DNA from: G963663315 sp965214205
GTDB lineage: Bacteria > Pseudomonadota > Gammaproteobacteria > Arenicellales > Poriferihabitantaceae
Length of the DNA stretch: 64,000 nt
Assembly: GCA_965214205.1 (NCBI GenBank)
Contig: OZ243941.1
Coordinates: 558,001-622,000 of the forward strand
Direction of reading: 5' to 3'
Shown here: piece by piece, positions 52,705 to 62,234 of the stretch
Position numbering within the stretch: position 1 is the first letter of the stretch
How the letters are laid out: every line of letters begins with the position of its first letter
The notes under the pieces: generated by a model
Seen by the model: the letters and a program-made list of their open reading frames with translations, nothing else
Databases searched by the model: none
Told to the model about the DNA's origin: nothing
Position numbers and translations under genes: made by a program

Positions 52705-53280
52705 TTACTCCGGTGAATCGCTGGCCGGACCCGTGTCACCGGCAACTACAAATGTACCCCGCCTGAGACGAACCGCGTCCTCGATGGCTGCAATCAGCGC
52801 GGCCAGACTGACCATGACCCCGGTAATCGGGAGAATCAGCACCGCGTATTTCTTGGGCATGTAGTTGGGTTTGAACACGAACCATCCATCTTCCCAGGCA
52901 AAATGCCACATCTCCCAGTATTTGCCTCCCATCTTGGAAACCACTTCCCAGCCATAGATACAAATTACGATTCCCAACAGGAATATAACCCCGGTCCAGA
53001 GTTGCTGAACGGCAAATGCGACTGAATTGGGCAGGCGCGAGTAAATAAGATTGAGCGCAATATGTTGATTCTCTCTTACTGTAATCACGAGAGCGATGAA
53101 AACCAGCCAGATATTGCTCAACACGGTCAACAGGTCGCCCCATACGGGCGGATTTTCAAACACATAACGCATGATTACCGTATATACGGTAAACACGACC
53201 ATCATCAGCAGCAGCAGCATGCAGAACTTCTCAAGAACCTTGCGTATCCACAAATCAATTCGTATCAATATTCTGGTCAC
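52705..53280 (-). CDS. TRAP transporter small membrane subunit (DctQ type)
   Basis: A 191-residue protein with four hydrophobic helices (for example CMLLLLMMVVFTVYTVIMRYVF). YVFENPPVWGDLLTVLSNIWLVF matches the DctQ family signature. It pairs with the large permease encoded upstream. An unusual ~30-residue loop with WEMWHFAWEDGWFVF lies between helices three and four. Confidence 0.88.
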   Translation of the reverse strand: MTRILIRIDLWIRKVLEKFCMLLLLMMVVFTVYTVIMRYVFENPPVWGDLLTVLSNIWLVFIALVITVRENQHIALNLIYSRLPNSVAFAVQQLWTGVIFLLGIVICIYGWEVVSKMGGKYWEMWHFAWEDGWFVFKPNYMPKKYAVLILPITGVMVSLAALIAAIEDAVRLRRGTFVVAGDTGPASDSPE

Positions 53281-53310
53281 TTGAACATTTCTCAGTATGT
53301 CAATTTAACA

Positions 53311-54600
53311 CTACTCGGAAAAGCCCATGACATTGGGCAACCACATGGTGAAATCCGGAATCACAACCAGCAAAAACAACAACACAAACAGGGCGGCGAG
53401 GTAGGGCAGCATCGCCACCGCGACACTTTCGAGGCGCGCCTTGGCAATAGCCGCGCCGGTAAAGTAGGCCACGCCCAGAGGCGGCGTTACCGACCCGATG
53501 AGAAAGCCCACTACGCAGACCAGGCCAGCCTGGACTTCCGGATACCCTGCTTTCACCATGACGTCCACGATCACCGGCCCAACCACGATAATGTTTGCCG
53601 CCGAGTCCATAATCATGCCGAGAACGTAAATAAAGGTGATCAGCACCAGCGCGAAAACGATTGGATCGGCGGCATAACCGAGCAACCACTCCTCCAGCTC
53701 ATTGATGGCGCCCAAAGAGGTCAGCAACCAGGTAAAGGGGCCGGATGCGGCAATAATAATAAATACCATGGCGCTGTTGCGAAAGGCCCGATTGAATGCG
53801 CCCTTGCAGTTAGCCCAGTTAATGGTTCGGTATATGAACAGCCCGACCACCAGGGCGATGGTCGCAGTCAGGGCGCCGGCTTCCACCACACCGGCAATCC
53901 CACCGACCACCGAACCCACCAGCACCAATGGAATGAGCAGCGCAAAGGAGGCTTTTTTTCCCGAATGCCAGATCGCTTTTATGCTGAACGGCTCATCGCT
54001 GCGCTCAAAGTTGTTCTTGCGCGCGATGAAATAGTTGATCACCATCAACAACAAGCCGATCATGATTCCCGGGATAATGCCCCCCGCGAATAATGCGCCT
54101 ACGGAAATTTCAGCGGAGTTGGCCAGTACGATCATCATGATGCTGGGCGGAATGATGCCGCCAATGGTCGAGCTCACTGCCGTGATGGCGGCGGAAAACG
54201 CGGGAGAATAGCCCGCCCGCCTCATCGACGGAATCATAAGCGAACCCACGGTCGCAGTATCTGCCACAACCGACCCGTTCATCCCGGCAAAGAACATGCT
54301 GACCAATACATTGGCTTGCGCCATACTGCCGCGCATGCGTCCGATCAGGCGCTGACTCAAATCAACCAGGCGGTCAGTAATGGTTGCGCTGGTCATGAGT
54401 TCGCCGGTCAGCATAAAAAACGGAATAGCCGTCAGCGGAACCGAATCGATCGCACTGAACATTTGCCCTGGAATTAAAATGAGAGGCGCAACGTCCGTCA
54501 GCAATATATACACCGTCGGCAACAGAATCAAAGTAAAGCCGATGGGCGCCCCCATCAGGATGAGGACTACGAGAACCACGAGAAGTAAAATGCTTTCCAT
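53311..54600 (-). CDS. TRAP transporter large membrane subunit (DctM type)
   Basis: A 429-residue membrane protein of about 12 helices. FMLTGELMTSATITDRLVDLS, MFFAGMNGSVVADTATVGSLMIP and GGIIPPSIMMIVLA are DctM signatures. It works with DctQ and a periplasmic binding protein to import organic acids using a sodium gradient. The matching dctP candidate lies about 5 kb away beyond a gliding-type ABC module. Confidence 0.92.
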   Translation of the reverse strand: MESILLLVVLVVLILMGAPIGFTLILLPTVYILLTDVAPLILIPGQMFSAIDSVPLTAIPFFMLTGELMTSATITDRLVDLSQRLIGRMRGSMAQANVLVSMFFAGMNGSVVADTATVGSLMIPSMRRAGYSPAFSAAITAVSSTIGGIIPPSIMMIVLANSAEISVGALFAGGIIPGIMIGLLLMVINYFIARKNNFERSDEPFSIKAIWHSGKKASFALLIPLVLVGSVVGGIAGVVEAGALTATIALVVGLFIYRTINWANCKGAFNRAFRNSAMVFIIIAASGPFTWLLTSLGAINELEEWLLGYAADPIVFALVLITFIYVLGMIMDSAANIIVVGPVIVDVMVKAGYPEVQAGLVCVVGFLIGSVTPPLGVAYFTGAAIAKARLESVAVAMLPYLAALFVLLFLLVVIPDFTMWLPNVMGFSE

Positions 54601-54758
54601 CTACAGTAACAACCTCAGGAACCTGATTCGGACGGGTGAAAAGACCGGAAACATGAAATTTGCAGGGAACTTATAACACGAAACGCCCTGCAACATGACA
54701 TTAACCGGTTGTCACAGGCCTCCTGTCACCCGAATCTGTAGTTCGTAACACCCGGCTT

Positions 54759-55799
54759 TCATGATTTCTCAATAATATCTGCAAGCCGAACGCGCAGTCT
54801 GTCCATGTGTTTTCCCGGAATCCTGACCTGCCATCCATCAAATTTTGAATGGATCCGTTCGGCTGCGGCTGCGGCCGTGGTCGCATCCGACTCCAGGGCG
54901 CGGGCTGCCGTCCGGGAAAATATCTCGACCCAGGCTGAACCATCTGGAAGAGTTTCGACAACGCGCAATGTAATGCCAGGATGATCCTGTAATTCCGCCG
55001 CCGCTTCGACAATCGGAACGAAGTCCGAATCAGGTTCAACGGCTTTCCGGGCATCGACAAAACGCATTTGTTCCAGCAAGGTCGCCATATAGTTGATTTG
55101 ATACTGATGTGCGATCCGGTAACCGGCAGGGAGGTATTTCAGCGTTAATTCCGGGGCATGAGCCTGTGGCCGATACAACGCGATTTCTTCGCCGTATCCG
55201 TTAATGGTGAGTGTCCTGAGGCTTTCCCGGTCAAAATCAACGACCTCGTTATCCGACCATCCGATGGCGTCATAATGGACATCGAGGGAACCGGATGCCA
55301 GCCATGCGGGAGCTTGGCCTGGAAGCCGGATATACACCCCCGGATTGTCGAATCCCCCCTTGTTCCTGCCAGCAAGGATGTCGGCCAGCACGGCGCCCTG
55401 GTCGTCCCTGAAGGTGAGTCGGGTTGATTTCGCAGTTGAAGACACCTCTTCCACTCCAAGCCTGGGGTACAACCCGGCCCGCCCGGTTTTGGCCGCAATA
55501 TATTGCAGGCTGGCAACCGCTGCGATGGTATCTTCGATTCTCTGCGTCAAAGCCGGGTATCCTCCAACCCCATGGTTGAACCAGTCCCCACCGTTTCGGG
55601 AAAGCGCAAATCGGCTGCCTGATCGCGCCACCTCGATCTCGGAAATCCGTTTTAAATTTTCGTGCAGGGACGGGAATACCCGTGTCGTTTCCGGATTGCC
55701 TGTGTCGCCCGCTTGATTACGTTGCGCCACGGTGAACCAGCATCCCGAGACGGCGACCAAAGTGATCAGGGCAAGAATAATGAGACCGCGGTCCGGCAT
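54759..55799 (-). CDS. DUF4340-domain protein
   Basis: A 346-residue protein with one N-terminal membrane helix (LIILALITLVAVSGCWF) and a large periplasmic DUF4340 domain (EIEVARSGSRFALSRNGGDWF, ADILAGRNKGGFDNPGVYIRL). The ATG at 55799 lies four bases after the gldG-like stop. DUF4340 proteins regularly follow ABC-2/GldG modules, perhaps as a periplasmic partner. The function is unknown. Confidence 0.82.
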   Translation of the reverse strand: MPDRGLIILALITLVAVSGCWFTVAQRNQAGDTGNPETTRVFPSLHENLKRISEIEVARSGSRFALSRNGGDWFNHGVGGYPALTQRIEDTIAAVASLQYIAAKTGRAGLYPRLGVEEVSSTAKSTRLTFRDDQGAVLADILAGRNKGGFDNPGVYIRLPGQAPAWLASGSLDVHYDAIGWSDNEVVDFDRESLRTLTINGYGEEIALYRPQAHAPELTLKYLPAGYRIAHQYQINYMATLLEQMRFVDARKAVEPDSDFVPIVEAAAELQDHPGITLRVVETLPDGSAWVEIFSRTAARALESDATTAAAAAERIHSKFDGWQVRIPGKHMDRLRVRLADIIEKS

Positions 55800-55803
55800 A
55801 TAA

Positions 55804-57765
55804 TCAGGCGATCTTTTCCGGCGATGAGAGAGCGTGGCGCCGACGGCGGGCAAAACGTGAAATCCCGAAGATCATCCCGACCACGGCGCCAAGCGCGGGA
55901 ATCATGCCTATGTTCAGGAATTGAAGCCATCCTTCCAGGGTTTCAACCTCCTCCCGCAAGCTGGCTTGCACAGCGCGCAGTTGCTTGCGGACAGCAAGCA
56001 TTTCATTGCGTAACCGATCCAGTTCAGCGCGTTGCTCGTGGTCGAGGGACACTACAACGCCCAAAGACCGGTCTCCGTTTCCCTGGCGCGTTCCTTCGAA
56101 CCCGGTAATCTTTTCCCGGGTTTCCGATAACTTGTCCTGCAATTCCCGCTCTCTCTCCTGCAGCCGGGACTCCGCTTGTTGCCGCAGCTTGATCACCGTT
56201 TCAAAAGGGCGTTGGGAAACACCCCGGGAACGCAGTGTGAGTAATTCATCGCTTCCCGCCAGATTGCTCAAGGCATTCACCACCAGGTCCGCATTGCCGG
56301 CAAATTGCTCCTCCGCTTCACGGCCGAAGAACTGCCGCTTGCGAACCCAGAATCTGTCTTTCAGCAGATCTGAGTCGGCCACGACCATGATGTTGACGGA
56401 GCCGCTGGATTTCATCCGTTGCACAGGACCCGGAGCTTCTGCAGTTTTCCGGGCTGTTTTCGGGATCATTCTTTGAGGAGGACCCTCCGGGAAGGCGGTC
56501 ACCAGTTCACCGGATAATCTTCCCGCCATGACATAAGTATGGTCATCCGGCCTGAATCCGTCCAGTAAACCGAGGATATCGGGTCTCGCTCCGCGCACCC
56601 GTTCCACCGCGACCGGACTGGAATCAGGGCTGGAAAACACGAGAGGCCGCAACGCAAGCGGCGAGTCTTCTTCAATGTCGATATACCCGGCGCTGGCCAG
56701 GTTGACCGCAGGCAGATTGCTGGTCGCCGGATCATCCTGATCCATATTGCCGCGGCTGACATTCAACCATACCAGGTATTCCGCCGGAACCGGTTGCGCG
56801 GCCGTCCCGGCATTGATTCGTAACGCCATGGTCCGGTCCCCGACCAGTTCTCCTTCAGGCACTCGAATACCCCAATGATCGAACAACGGGCGAACGCCAT
56901 TGGCGGAGGTCGAGACATCATCCGGATCATCGAACAGGTCCGGCTCTGATTTCGGATCGATAAAAAACAGGGCTCTCCCGCCCCGAAACAGGAACTGCTC
57001 TAACTCATAGAGTGTGCGTTCACTTAAATGAAGGGGATGCACCACCATCATGACATCAATGGAATCCGGCAACTCGTCGATGGCTTCGGGAAGATTGATC
57101 ACCTGGAAATTCGCTCCCAATTTCTTCGTAATCGCCCAGGGCACGGTGACCCCGCCCTGCAGCCGGGCAGTCATATCCCCCATCACCGGTAATGAACTCA
57201 TCACGCCCACTACCGGCGGTTCCGTGTTGGACAGGGTATAGATCATCTGCACCAGGTCATATTCGAGCAGATTTTCCCGCTCTGCCTGAAAAAAGGGGAT
57301 CAGCTCAATTTCGTCAACGGAATTGATCCCGGACAAACCGAAATACGCAAGTTCCCTGCCCTGGTCCACCGGAATACCCTGTACTCCATGAGATACCGCC
57401 AACTCTTCCGCGTCGCTGAATGGTTCCGGGTTGTGTTCCAGCAAAACCACCTTGCCATCAGCAGCCGCCTCGATCTCCGCCAAAAGCTCTCTCACCCGCC
57501 GTGCATAGGAAGCGTAAAACGGCGCTTCCCGGCCAAGCAGCTCCGAGAAGAAGTAATGCAGCGTGATCGGCTCGTCGACTCCGGCCAGAATCCTGTGAGT
57601 GCCATCGGACAACGTATACAAACCCTCTTCCGTCACATCCAGCCGCGTTGTCGGAAACCACATACTGACCAGTGTATTGACCGCAACATACAAAATCAGC
57701 GCAAGCAGCAAACCCGGGACAGAAACCAACCCGGTTCGAAAATATCGGTATTTCTCTTCAGCCAT
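55804..57765 (-). CDS. GldG-like ABC-associated periplasmic protein
   Basis: A 653-residue protein with an N-terminal helix (VPGLLLALILYVAVNTLVSMW), a large periplasmic domain, and a C-terminal helix (IPALGAVVGMIFGI). DVTEEGLYTLSDGTHRIL and DEPITLHYFFSE, MVVHPLHLSERTLYELEQFLFRGG and DPKSEPD are features of the Gldg/ABC-type uncharacterised transport family. A coiled coil lies near residues 550-620. The start at 57765 overlaps the upstream ABC gene by eight bases. In Bacteroidetes GldG takes part in gliding; in proteobacteria the role is unknown. Confidence 0.85.
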   Translation of the reverse strand: MAEEKYRYFRTGLVSVPGLLLALILYVAVNTLVSMWFPTTRLDVTEEGLYTLSDGTHRILAGVDEPITLHYFFSELLGREAPFYASYARRVRELLAEIEAAADGKVVLLEHNPEPFSDAEELAVSHGVQGIPVDQGRELAYFGLSGINSVDEIELIPFFQAERENLLEYDLVQMIYTLSNTEPPVVGVMSSLPVMGDMTARLQGGVTVPWAITKKLGANFQVINLPEAIDELPDSIDVMMVVHPLHLSERTLYELEQFLFRGGRALFFIDPKSEPDLFDDPDDVSTSANGVRPLFDHWGIRVPEGELVGDRTMALRINAGTAAQPVPAEYLVWLNVSRGNMDQDDPATSNLPAVNLASAGYIDIEEDSPLALRPLVFSSPDSSPVAVERVRGARPDILGLLDGFRPDDHTYVMAGRLSGELVTAFPEGPPQRMIPKTARKTAEAPGPVQRMKSSGSVNIMVVADSDLLKDRFWVRKRQFFGREAEEQFAGNADLVVNALSNLAGSDELLTLRSRGVSQRPFETVIKLRQQAESRLQERERELQDKLSETREKITGFEGTRQGNGDRSLGVVVSLDHEQRAELDRLRNEMLAVRKQLRAVQASLREEVETLEGWLQFLNIGMIPALGAVVGMIFGISRFARRRRHALSSPEKIA

Positions 57766-59509
57766 CTTTCCAGCGGTTGACCGCAACCACATTGGCGAAG
57801 ACAAAAACGAGGATGGTGGAAATAAAAAACACGGCATCGCCCAAATCAATTACGCCGCGCGAAACATTCTGGAAGTGCCCGAGGAAACTGAAATTCGACA
57901 CCATCTCAAGCGCCACGGGCGGCGCCCAGCCGCTGAAAAATTCGAGCACCAGGCCGAGGCCGCTGGCGGTAAAGAGGAGACAGACCGCAACAGCAATAAT
58001 AAAAGCGATCACTTGATTGCGGGTCAACGCTGAGGCGAACGCGCTGATAGCCAGATAACTGCCCGCCATGACAAAGCTGCCCGCGTAACCTGCGGCTATG
58101 GTGGCATTGTCCGGTGAACCGAGGTAATTCACGCTGAACCAGAGCGTGACGGTCAACAGCAATGCCAGCCCAAGCACCATCCACGCCGCAACCAGCTTTC
58201 CGAGCGCAGCGCCCAGGATGGTCACCGGAAGGGTGAGAAGCGCCTCGATGGAACCGCTCTTGCGCTCTTCGGCCCACAGGCGCATCGCAAGCGCCGGAAT
58301 CAGGAACAGGTACAGCCACGGATGAAACTGAAAGAACCCTTCAAGGCTGGCCTGGCCATGGCTGAAAAATCCACCGACAAAGAATGTGAAAGCGCCCATC
58401 GCCACCAGAAAAATTGCGATAAACACATAAGCCACCGGAGTTGAAAAATAGTGGGTCAGCTCATTTTTACAAACAGCCCAGACCGCGCCCGGCTGACTGA
58501 GCGCTGTAACGGCCGTCCTGTCCAAAGACACGGTTTCCGCCGGGCGCACGCTTGACCTCTCTGTGCCTTCAGTCGTGGTGACGCTGCGGAAAATTTCATC
58601 CAGGTGACCCTTTTTGCGGCGTACCTGGTCAACGGACCATTCCTGTTGACGGGCCATCGGCGCTATGTTAGCCAGAATATCCGCATTGTCGTCAGCCAGA
58701 ACCACCAGCTCAGCAGTGTTTTCATCCATCGCGTTTTCTTCCACGGATTGGACGTCGGGTAACGACTGCAGCTGTTGACGCGCTTCGGGCACGCTGGATT
58801 GCGGCAGGACCAGGGAAACCGCGTTGTAGTATCGGGACTGTCGTTCAAGCTCATCCACGGTCCCGCCGGTCACAATGCTTCCTTTGTTGATGATCAGCGC
58901 GCGGTCGCAAATCGTTTCGACTTCATCGAGGATATGGGTTGAGATGATGATCGCCTTATGCCTCGATATCTCTCGAATCAAGGCATGAATCTCATGCTTC
59001 TGGTTCGGATCGAGGCCGTCAGTGGGTTCGTCCAGGATCAGCACGTCCGGATTGTGCAACAACGCCTGGGCCAGCCCGACGCGGCGCTTGTAGCCTTTGG
59101 ACAAAGTGCCGATGGGCTGGCGCAACACCTCGCGAATGCGGGTGCGGTCAACGACATAATCAAGCCGGCTTTTCCTTTCAGCTCCATACACTCGCCGGAC
59201 GTTGGCAATGAATCCAAGATAGGCGGAAGTCGAAATATCGGCATAGGCCGGAGCGCCTTCGGGCAAAAATCCAATGTGCCGCTGCGCCAGAACAGGATGG
59301 GACAGCATATCCATACCGCAGATTCTCACCTGTCCCTTATCCGGCCTGAGGCCACCGGCAATCATTTTCATGGTGGTGGATTTGCCGGAACCATTGGGAC
59401 CGAGGAAGCCCAGCGCCTCACCACGGGATACAGCCAGCGAAATATCGTCAACCGCGCATAGATGACCAAATTGCTTGTGCAATCCATCTACGGATACCAT
59501 GATGGTCAT
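57758..59509 (-). CDS. Fused ABC ATPase and ABC-2 permease (GldA-GldF type)
   Basis: A 583-residue protein. Residues 1-310 are an ABC ATPase (FLGPNGSGKSTTMK Walker A, IGTLSKGYKRRVGLAQA signature, VLILDEPTDGLDPNQ Walker B, STHILDEVE switch). Residues 335-583 are an ABC-2 permease with six helices, beginning AVCKNELTHYFSTPVAYVF. The two parts are normally separate genes of about 310 and 240 residues, so this is a fusion with a linker near TTTEGTERSSVRPAE. It works with the GldG-like and DUF4340 proteins encoded downstream. Confidence 0.88.
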   Translation of the reverse strand: MTIMVSVDGLHKQFGHLCAVDDISLAVSRGEALGFLGPNGSGKSTTMKMIAGGLRPDKGQVRICGMDMLSHPVLAQRHIGFLPEGAPAYADISTSAYLGFIANVRRVYGAERKSRLDYVVDRTRIREVLRQPIGTLSKGYKRRVGLAQALLHNPDVLILDEPTDGLDPNQKHEIHALIREISRHKAIIISTHILDEVETICDRALIINKGSIVTGGTVDELERQSRYYNAVSLVLPQSSVPEARQQLQSLPDVQSVEENAMDENTAELVVLADDNADILANIAPMARQQEWSVDQVRRKKGHLDEIFRSVTTTEGTERSSVRPAETVSLDRTAVTALSQPGAVWAVCKNELTHYFSTPVAYVFIAIFLVAMGAFTFFVGGFFSHGQASLEGFFQFHPWLYLFLIPALAMRLWAEERKSGSIEALLTLPVTILGAALGKLVAAWMVLGLALLLTVTLWFSVNYLGSPDNATIAAGYAGSFVMAGSYLAISAFASALTRNQVIAFIIAVAVCLLFTASGLGLVLEFFSGWAPPVALEMVSNFSFLGHFQNVSRGVIDLGDAVFFISTILVFVFANVVAVNRWKDG

Positions 59510-59560
59510 GGCGGCGTCTGGTTTACAGGTTTTGTGCGATCATACATGATGAACAACACA

Positions 59561-59597
59561 TAGCCACGTTCTGACCAGACAGGCCGGAACGTGGCTA
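59561..59597. terminator. Strong hairpin between dctP and the ABC-gld operon
   Basis: TAGCCACGTTC pairs perfectly with GAACGTGGCTA over a 15-base loop, 37 bases past the dctP stop and about 50 before the ABC gene. It probably ends or weakens transcription from dctP, so the ABC module would need its own promoter. No U-run is adjacent, so it may be a processing or stabilising stem. Confidence 0.55.
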
Positions 59598-59633
59598 CAG
59601 GGAAGTGTTTACTGCGATATCGAACGAGTTCTG

Positions 59634-60674
59634 TTACAGGGCGCCGGCCGCTTTCAGGGTCGCAATGAAATCGTCCAGTCCCTGTTCGGCAAGCGCGCGT
59701 TCCGCCAGCGCCGGATCGAATGTGCCCTTCGCATTTTTCCAGGCGCCCACCGCGCCTTCACGCCACAATGCCATCTCGTCGTCAGTCGGCACATACCATT
59801 CCGTGATCTCCTGCTTGATCGCAGCGATGCCGTCGTCCACCCACTTTTGGTCGAGCTCACGCACTGTATCACCGAACGCCGCGCTGGCCGCCTGGATCCA
59901 TTGCTGTTCTTCAGCGCTCATGGCTTCGTATTGCGTAACATCCATCGCAATCTGGTTGCCTGACCAGGAACCGCCGATTTTAGTGTAATATTTCGCGACT
60001 TCGTGCAACCCGGCTACATGCTGCCACGGTATGGCGACGTACTGTCCTTCCACAATGCCGGTTTGCAGACCCGAATACAACTGTTTCCAGTCATAAGGCA
60101 CAGGCACAGCGCCCCAGTTCTTGATCAGGGTATACTCGATGGGGCTTTTGGTCACCCGCCACTTGATTCCCTTGATATCATCCGGGACATGCACGGGTCT
60201 TACCGTGTTGCCCATTTCCCGGAACCCGCCGCTCGAGTACACCACGAAACATCGATGCCCTGTGGTTTGGGCGGCTTCCTCACATTGCGAATCCGAAAGC
60301 CAGTCTTCGGAGATCTGGTCTGCCGCTTCAACACTCTTGAATATATAGGGTAAATCGAAAATCGCCAGCGCGGTGCCGAAGTTACCGAAGTTGGCCGTGG
60401 AGCTGGTCCACAGTTGCAGCAATCCCTGGTTCGCTTGTTCACCGCATTTTTGCTCACCGCATAGCGAACCCTTGTAATGCGGGTCTATCGTCATTTTCCC
60501 GCCGGACACCTCCGTCGCTGTTGGAATCAGCGCCTGGTCGATCGCATCCCCTATCGGCATGCCCAGGCGGCCTACAGTACCCAGCTTGAGCACCGTTTCA
60601 GCATTCGCCATATTTGCGAACTGCATGAAAACAACACTCAAAACCAACATTCTTATAAAACCAAAGATTTTCAT
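59634..60674 (-). CDS. TRAP transporter substrate-binding protein (DctP type)
   Basis: A 346-residue periplasmic protein with a signal peptide (MLVLSVVFMQFANMANA, cleavage near residue 26). GLQTGIVEGQYVAIPW and the conserved Arg in KWRVTKSP belong to the DctP/DctP-like pocket. Unlike most members it has several Cys (GSLCGEQKCGEQA). GGGAGGG precedes the ATG. It is the likely partner of the DctQM genes at 52705-54600. Confidence 0.9.
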   Translation of the reverse strand: MKIFGFIRMLVLSVVFMQFANMANAETVLKLGTVGRLGMPIGDAIDQALIPTATEVSGGKMTIDPHYKGSLCGEQKCGEQANQGLLQLWTSSTANFGNFGTALAIFDLPYIFKSVEAADQISEDWLSDSQCEEAAQTTGHRCFVVYSSGGFREMGNTVRPVHVPDDIKGIKWRVTKSPIEYTLIKNWGAVPVPYDWKQLYSGLQTGIVEGQYVAIPWQHVAGLHEVAKYYTKIGGSWSGNQIAMDVTQYEAMSAEEQQWIQAASAAFGDTVRELDQKWVDDGIAAIKQEITEWYVPTDDEMALWREGAVGAWKNAKGTFDPALAERALAEQGLDDFIATLKAAGAL

Positions 60675-61082
60675 GAATTACCCTCCCAGGTATTACAACA
60701 TTTATAATAGTGGGGATCAGTATATCGTAAATAATATAAAAAATGTCAGTCTCCGTGAATTTGCCGGGGACGGGAATCCGCGAGTGGGCCGGGACAATAA
60801 CTTGCATTATCGCGGATACGCTATTATCCTCGACATTCAGGTCAATGGACTTCTGACGGGTCCGTCGACCTTACGTTTATATCAATTCGTGGAGCCCGAA
60901 ATCATGAACCCGCTAAAAAGTATCCCCGGCACGATCATCGCAGGAGTTGTTCTGGCAATTGTGATCGCCCTTATTTTGTAGAGATCTGTTTTGGGGAATT
61001 CCATAAAACAGATTGTCACATCGATTTAAGTTCAATTAATAAAATCCAATAATACAAAGTTTAAATTGAGAGGTTAATTATT
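60675..61082. other. AT-rich spacer between dctP and the PuuD-like gene
   Basis: About 400 bases between divergent genes. It holds the likely dctP promoter (TATTATAAAT near 60700 on the minus strand), a candidate 25-codon membrane-peptide gene at 60904, and a GAGAGG ribosome site for the next gene. No structured RNA was recognised. Confidence 0.5.
60904..60981 (+). CDS. Possible 25-residue membrane peptide
   Basis: A tiny frame starting MNPLKSIPGTIIAGVV and ending with a hydrophobic helix (VVLAIVIALIL). GGAG lies about ten bases before the ATG. A single-helix micropeptide would be plausible, but a frame this short can arise by chance. It does not resemble a known family. Confidence 0.35.
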   Translation: MNPLKSIPGTIIAGVVLAIVIALIL

Positions 61083-61577
61083 ATGAACATGTGGTCCCTC
61101 GTTGTTTGGTTACATGTGCTTGCCGGTATCACCTGGGTCGGTTTGCTTTATTACTTTAATTTCATCCAGGTTCCGGCCGTGGCCGAAGCCGCTTCGGATT
61201 CAGATGGCCCCGGGCCTGCCGCCATTTCAAAATACGTTGCGCCACGAGCGTTGTTGTGGTTTCGCTGGGGCGCGGTTGCCACCTGGGTGACCGGCGCCAT
61301 CGCGCTCGAATACCTGCCGGGAACGGGTATCGTTTCAGCCTTCACCCTGCAAAGCCCTGTAATCGGGGTAGGGGCGTGGCTCGGCACCATCATGCTGTTT
61401 AACGTATGGGTTCTGATCTGGCCCAACCAGAAAAAGATACTGGGGATCGTGTCCGCCAGCGCAGACGAGATTGCGAAGGCCAAGAATGTGGCCCTGCTCG
61501 CTTCGCGCACCAATACCATGCTCTCCATTCCGATGTTGATGTGCATGGTCGGCTACGGACATAATCTCCCCTTCTGA
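61083..61577 (+). CDS. PuuD-like / urate hydroxylase-type membrane protein
   Basis: A 164-residue protein with four helices; WLHVLAGITWVGLLYYFNFIQVP and APRALLWFRWGAVATWVTG carry the His/Trp-rich pattern of the membrane half of PuuD. It lacks the C-terminal cytochrome c domain of full-length PuuD, so urate oxidation is uncertain. A clear GAGAGG ribosome site precedes the ATG. Confidence 0.65.
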   Translation: MNMWSLVVWLHVLAGITWVGLLYYFNFIQVPAVAEAASDSDGPGPAAISKYVAPRALLWFRWGAVATWVTGAIALEYLPGTGIVSAFTLQSPVIGVGAWLGTIMLFNVWVLIWPNQKKILGIVSASADEIAKAKNVALLASRTNTMLSIPMLMCMVGYGHNLPF

Positions 61578-61646
61578 ACGGTGTTTTCATTCAAGCGGGC
61601 AACTCACCCTGAGCCGGACCGGGCCGTACCCGACCGCGAGCAATGC

Positions 61647-62213
61647 ATGCCGGTGACCAACCGGCATTTCGTCAACGGCAATCCGATCCAGGGGCCTTTC
61701 GACAGCCATTTGCAATCAGCGGTATTCGGGCTTGGCTGCTTCTGGGGCGCCGAAAGGAAATTCTGGCAACTGGAAGGCGTCTTCAGCACCGCGGTGGGGT
61801 ATGCCGGAGGGCAGACCCGCAACGCCACCTACCGAGATGTCTGCTCGGGAATGACCGGCCATGCCGAAGTCGTACTGGTGGTGTTTGACCCCGCGAGAAT
61901 CGATTACGCCGCGCTGCTCAGGGTATTCTGGGAATCCCATGATCCGACCCAGGGCATGCGCCAGGGAAACGACCGCGGAACGCAATACCGCTCTGTGATC
62001 CATGCCTGCAACGATGACCAGTTGACCCGGGCGCGGTCAAGCAGGGCCGACTATCAGGCCAGACTCCGGTCTGCGGGTTACGGCGCTATCACCACCGAAA
62101 TCTGCGAGGCGCCCGAATTCTTTTACGCCGAAGATTACCATCAGCAGTATCTGGCGAAAAACCCGGGCGGTTATTGCGGGATCCGTGGCACAGGGGTTGG
62201 CTGTACTGTTTGA
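61647..62213 (+). CDS. msrA: Peptide methionine (S)-S-oxide reductase MsrA
   Basis: A 188-residue enzyme. GLGCFWGAERKFW holds the catalytic Cys, followed by GYAGGQTRNATYRDVCSG and GHAEVV, all MsrA signatures; the C-terminus ends GTGVGCTV. It repairs oxidised methionine. I chose the ATG at 61647 (MPVTNRHF), matching the usual N-terminus; a GTG at 61581 would add 22 residues. Confidence 0.93.
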   Translation: MPVTNRHFVNGNPIQGPFDSHLQSAVFGLGCFWGAERKFWQLEGVFSTAVGYAGGQTRNATYRDVCSGMTGHAEVVLVVFDPARIDYAALLRVFWESHDPTQGMRQGNDRGTQYRSVIHACNDDQLTRARSSRADYQARLRSAGYGAITTEICEAPEFFYAEDYHQQYLAKNPGGYCGIRGTGVGCTV

Positions 62214-62234
62214 CCGTATACTGAAACGTAGTCT

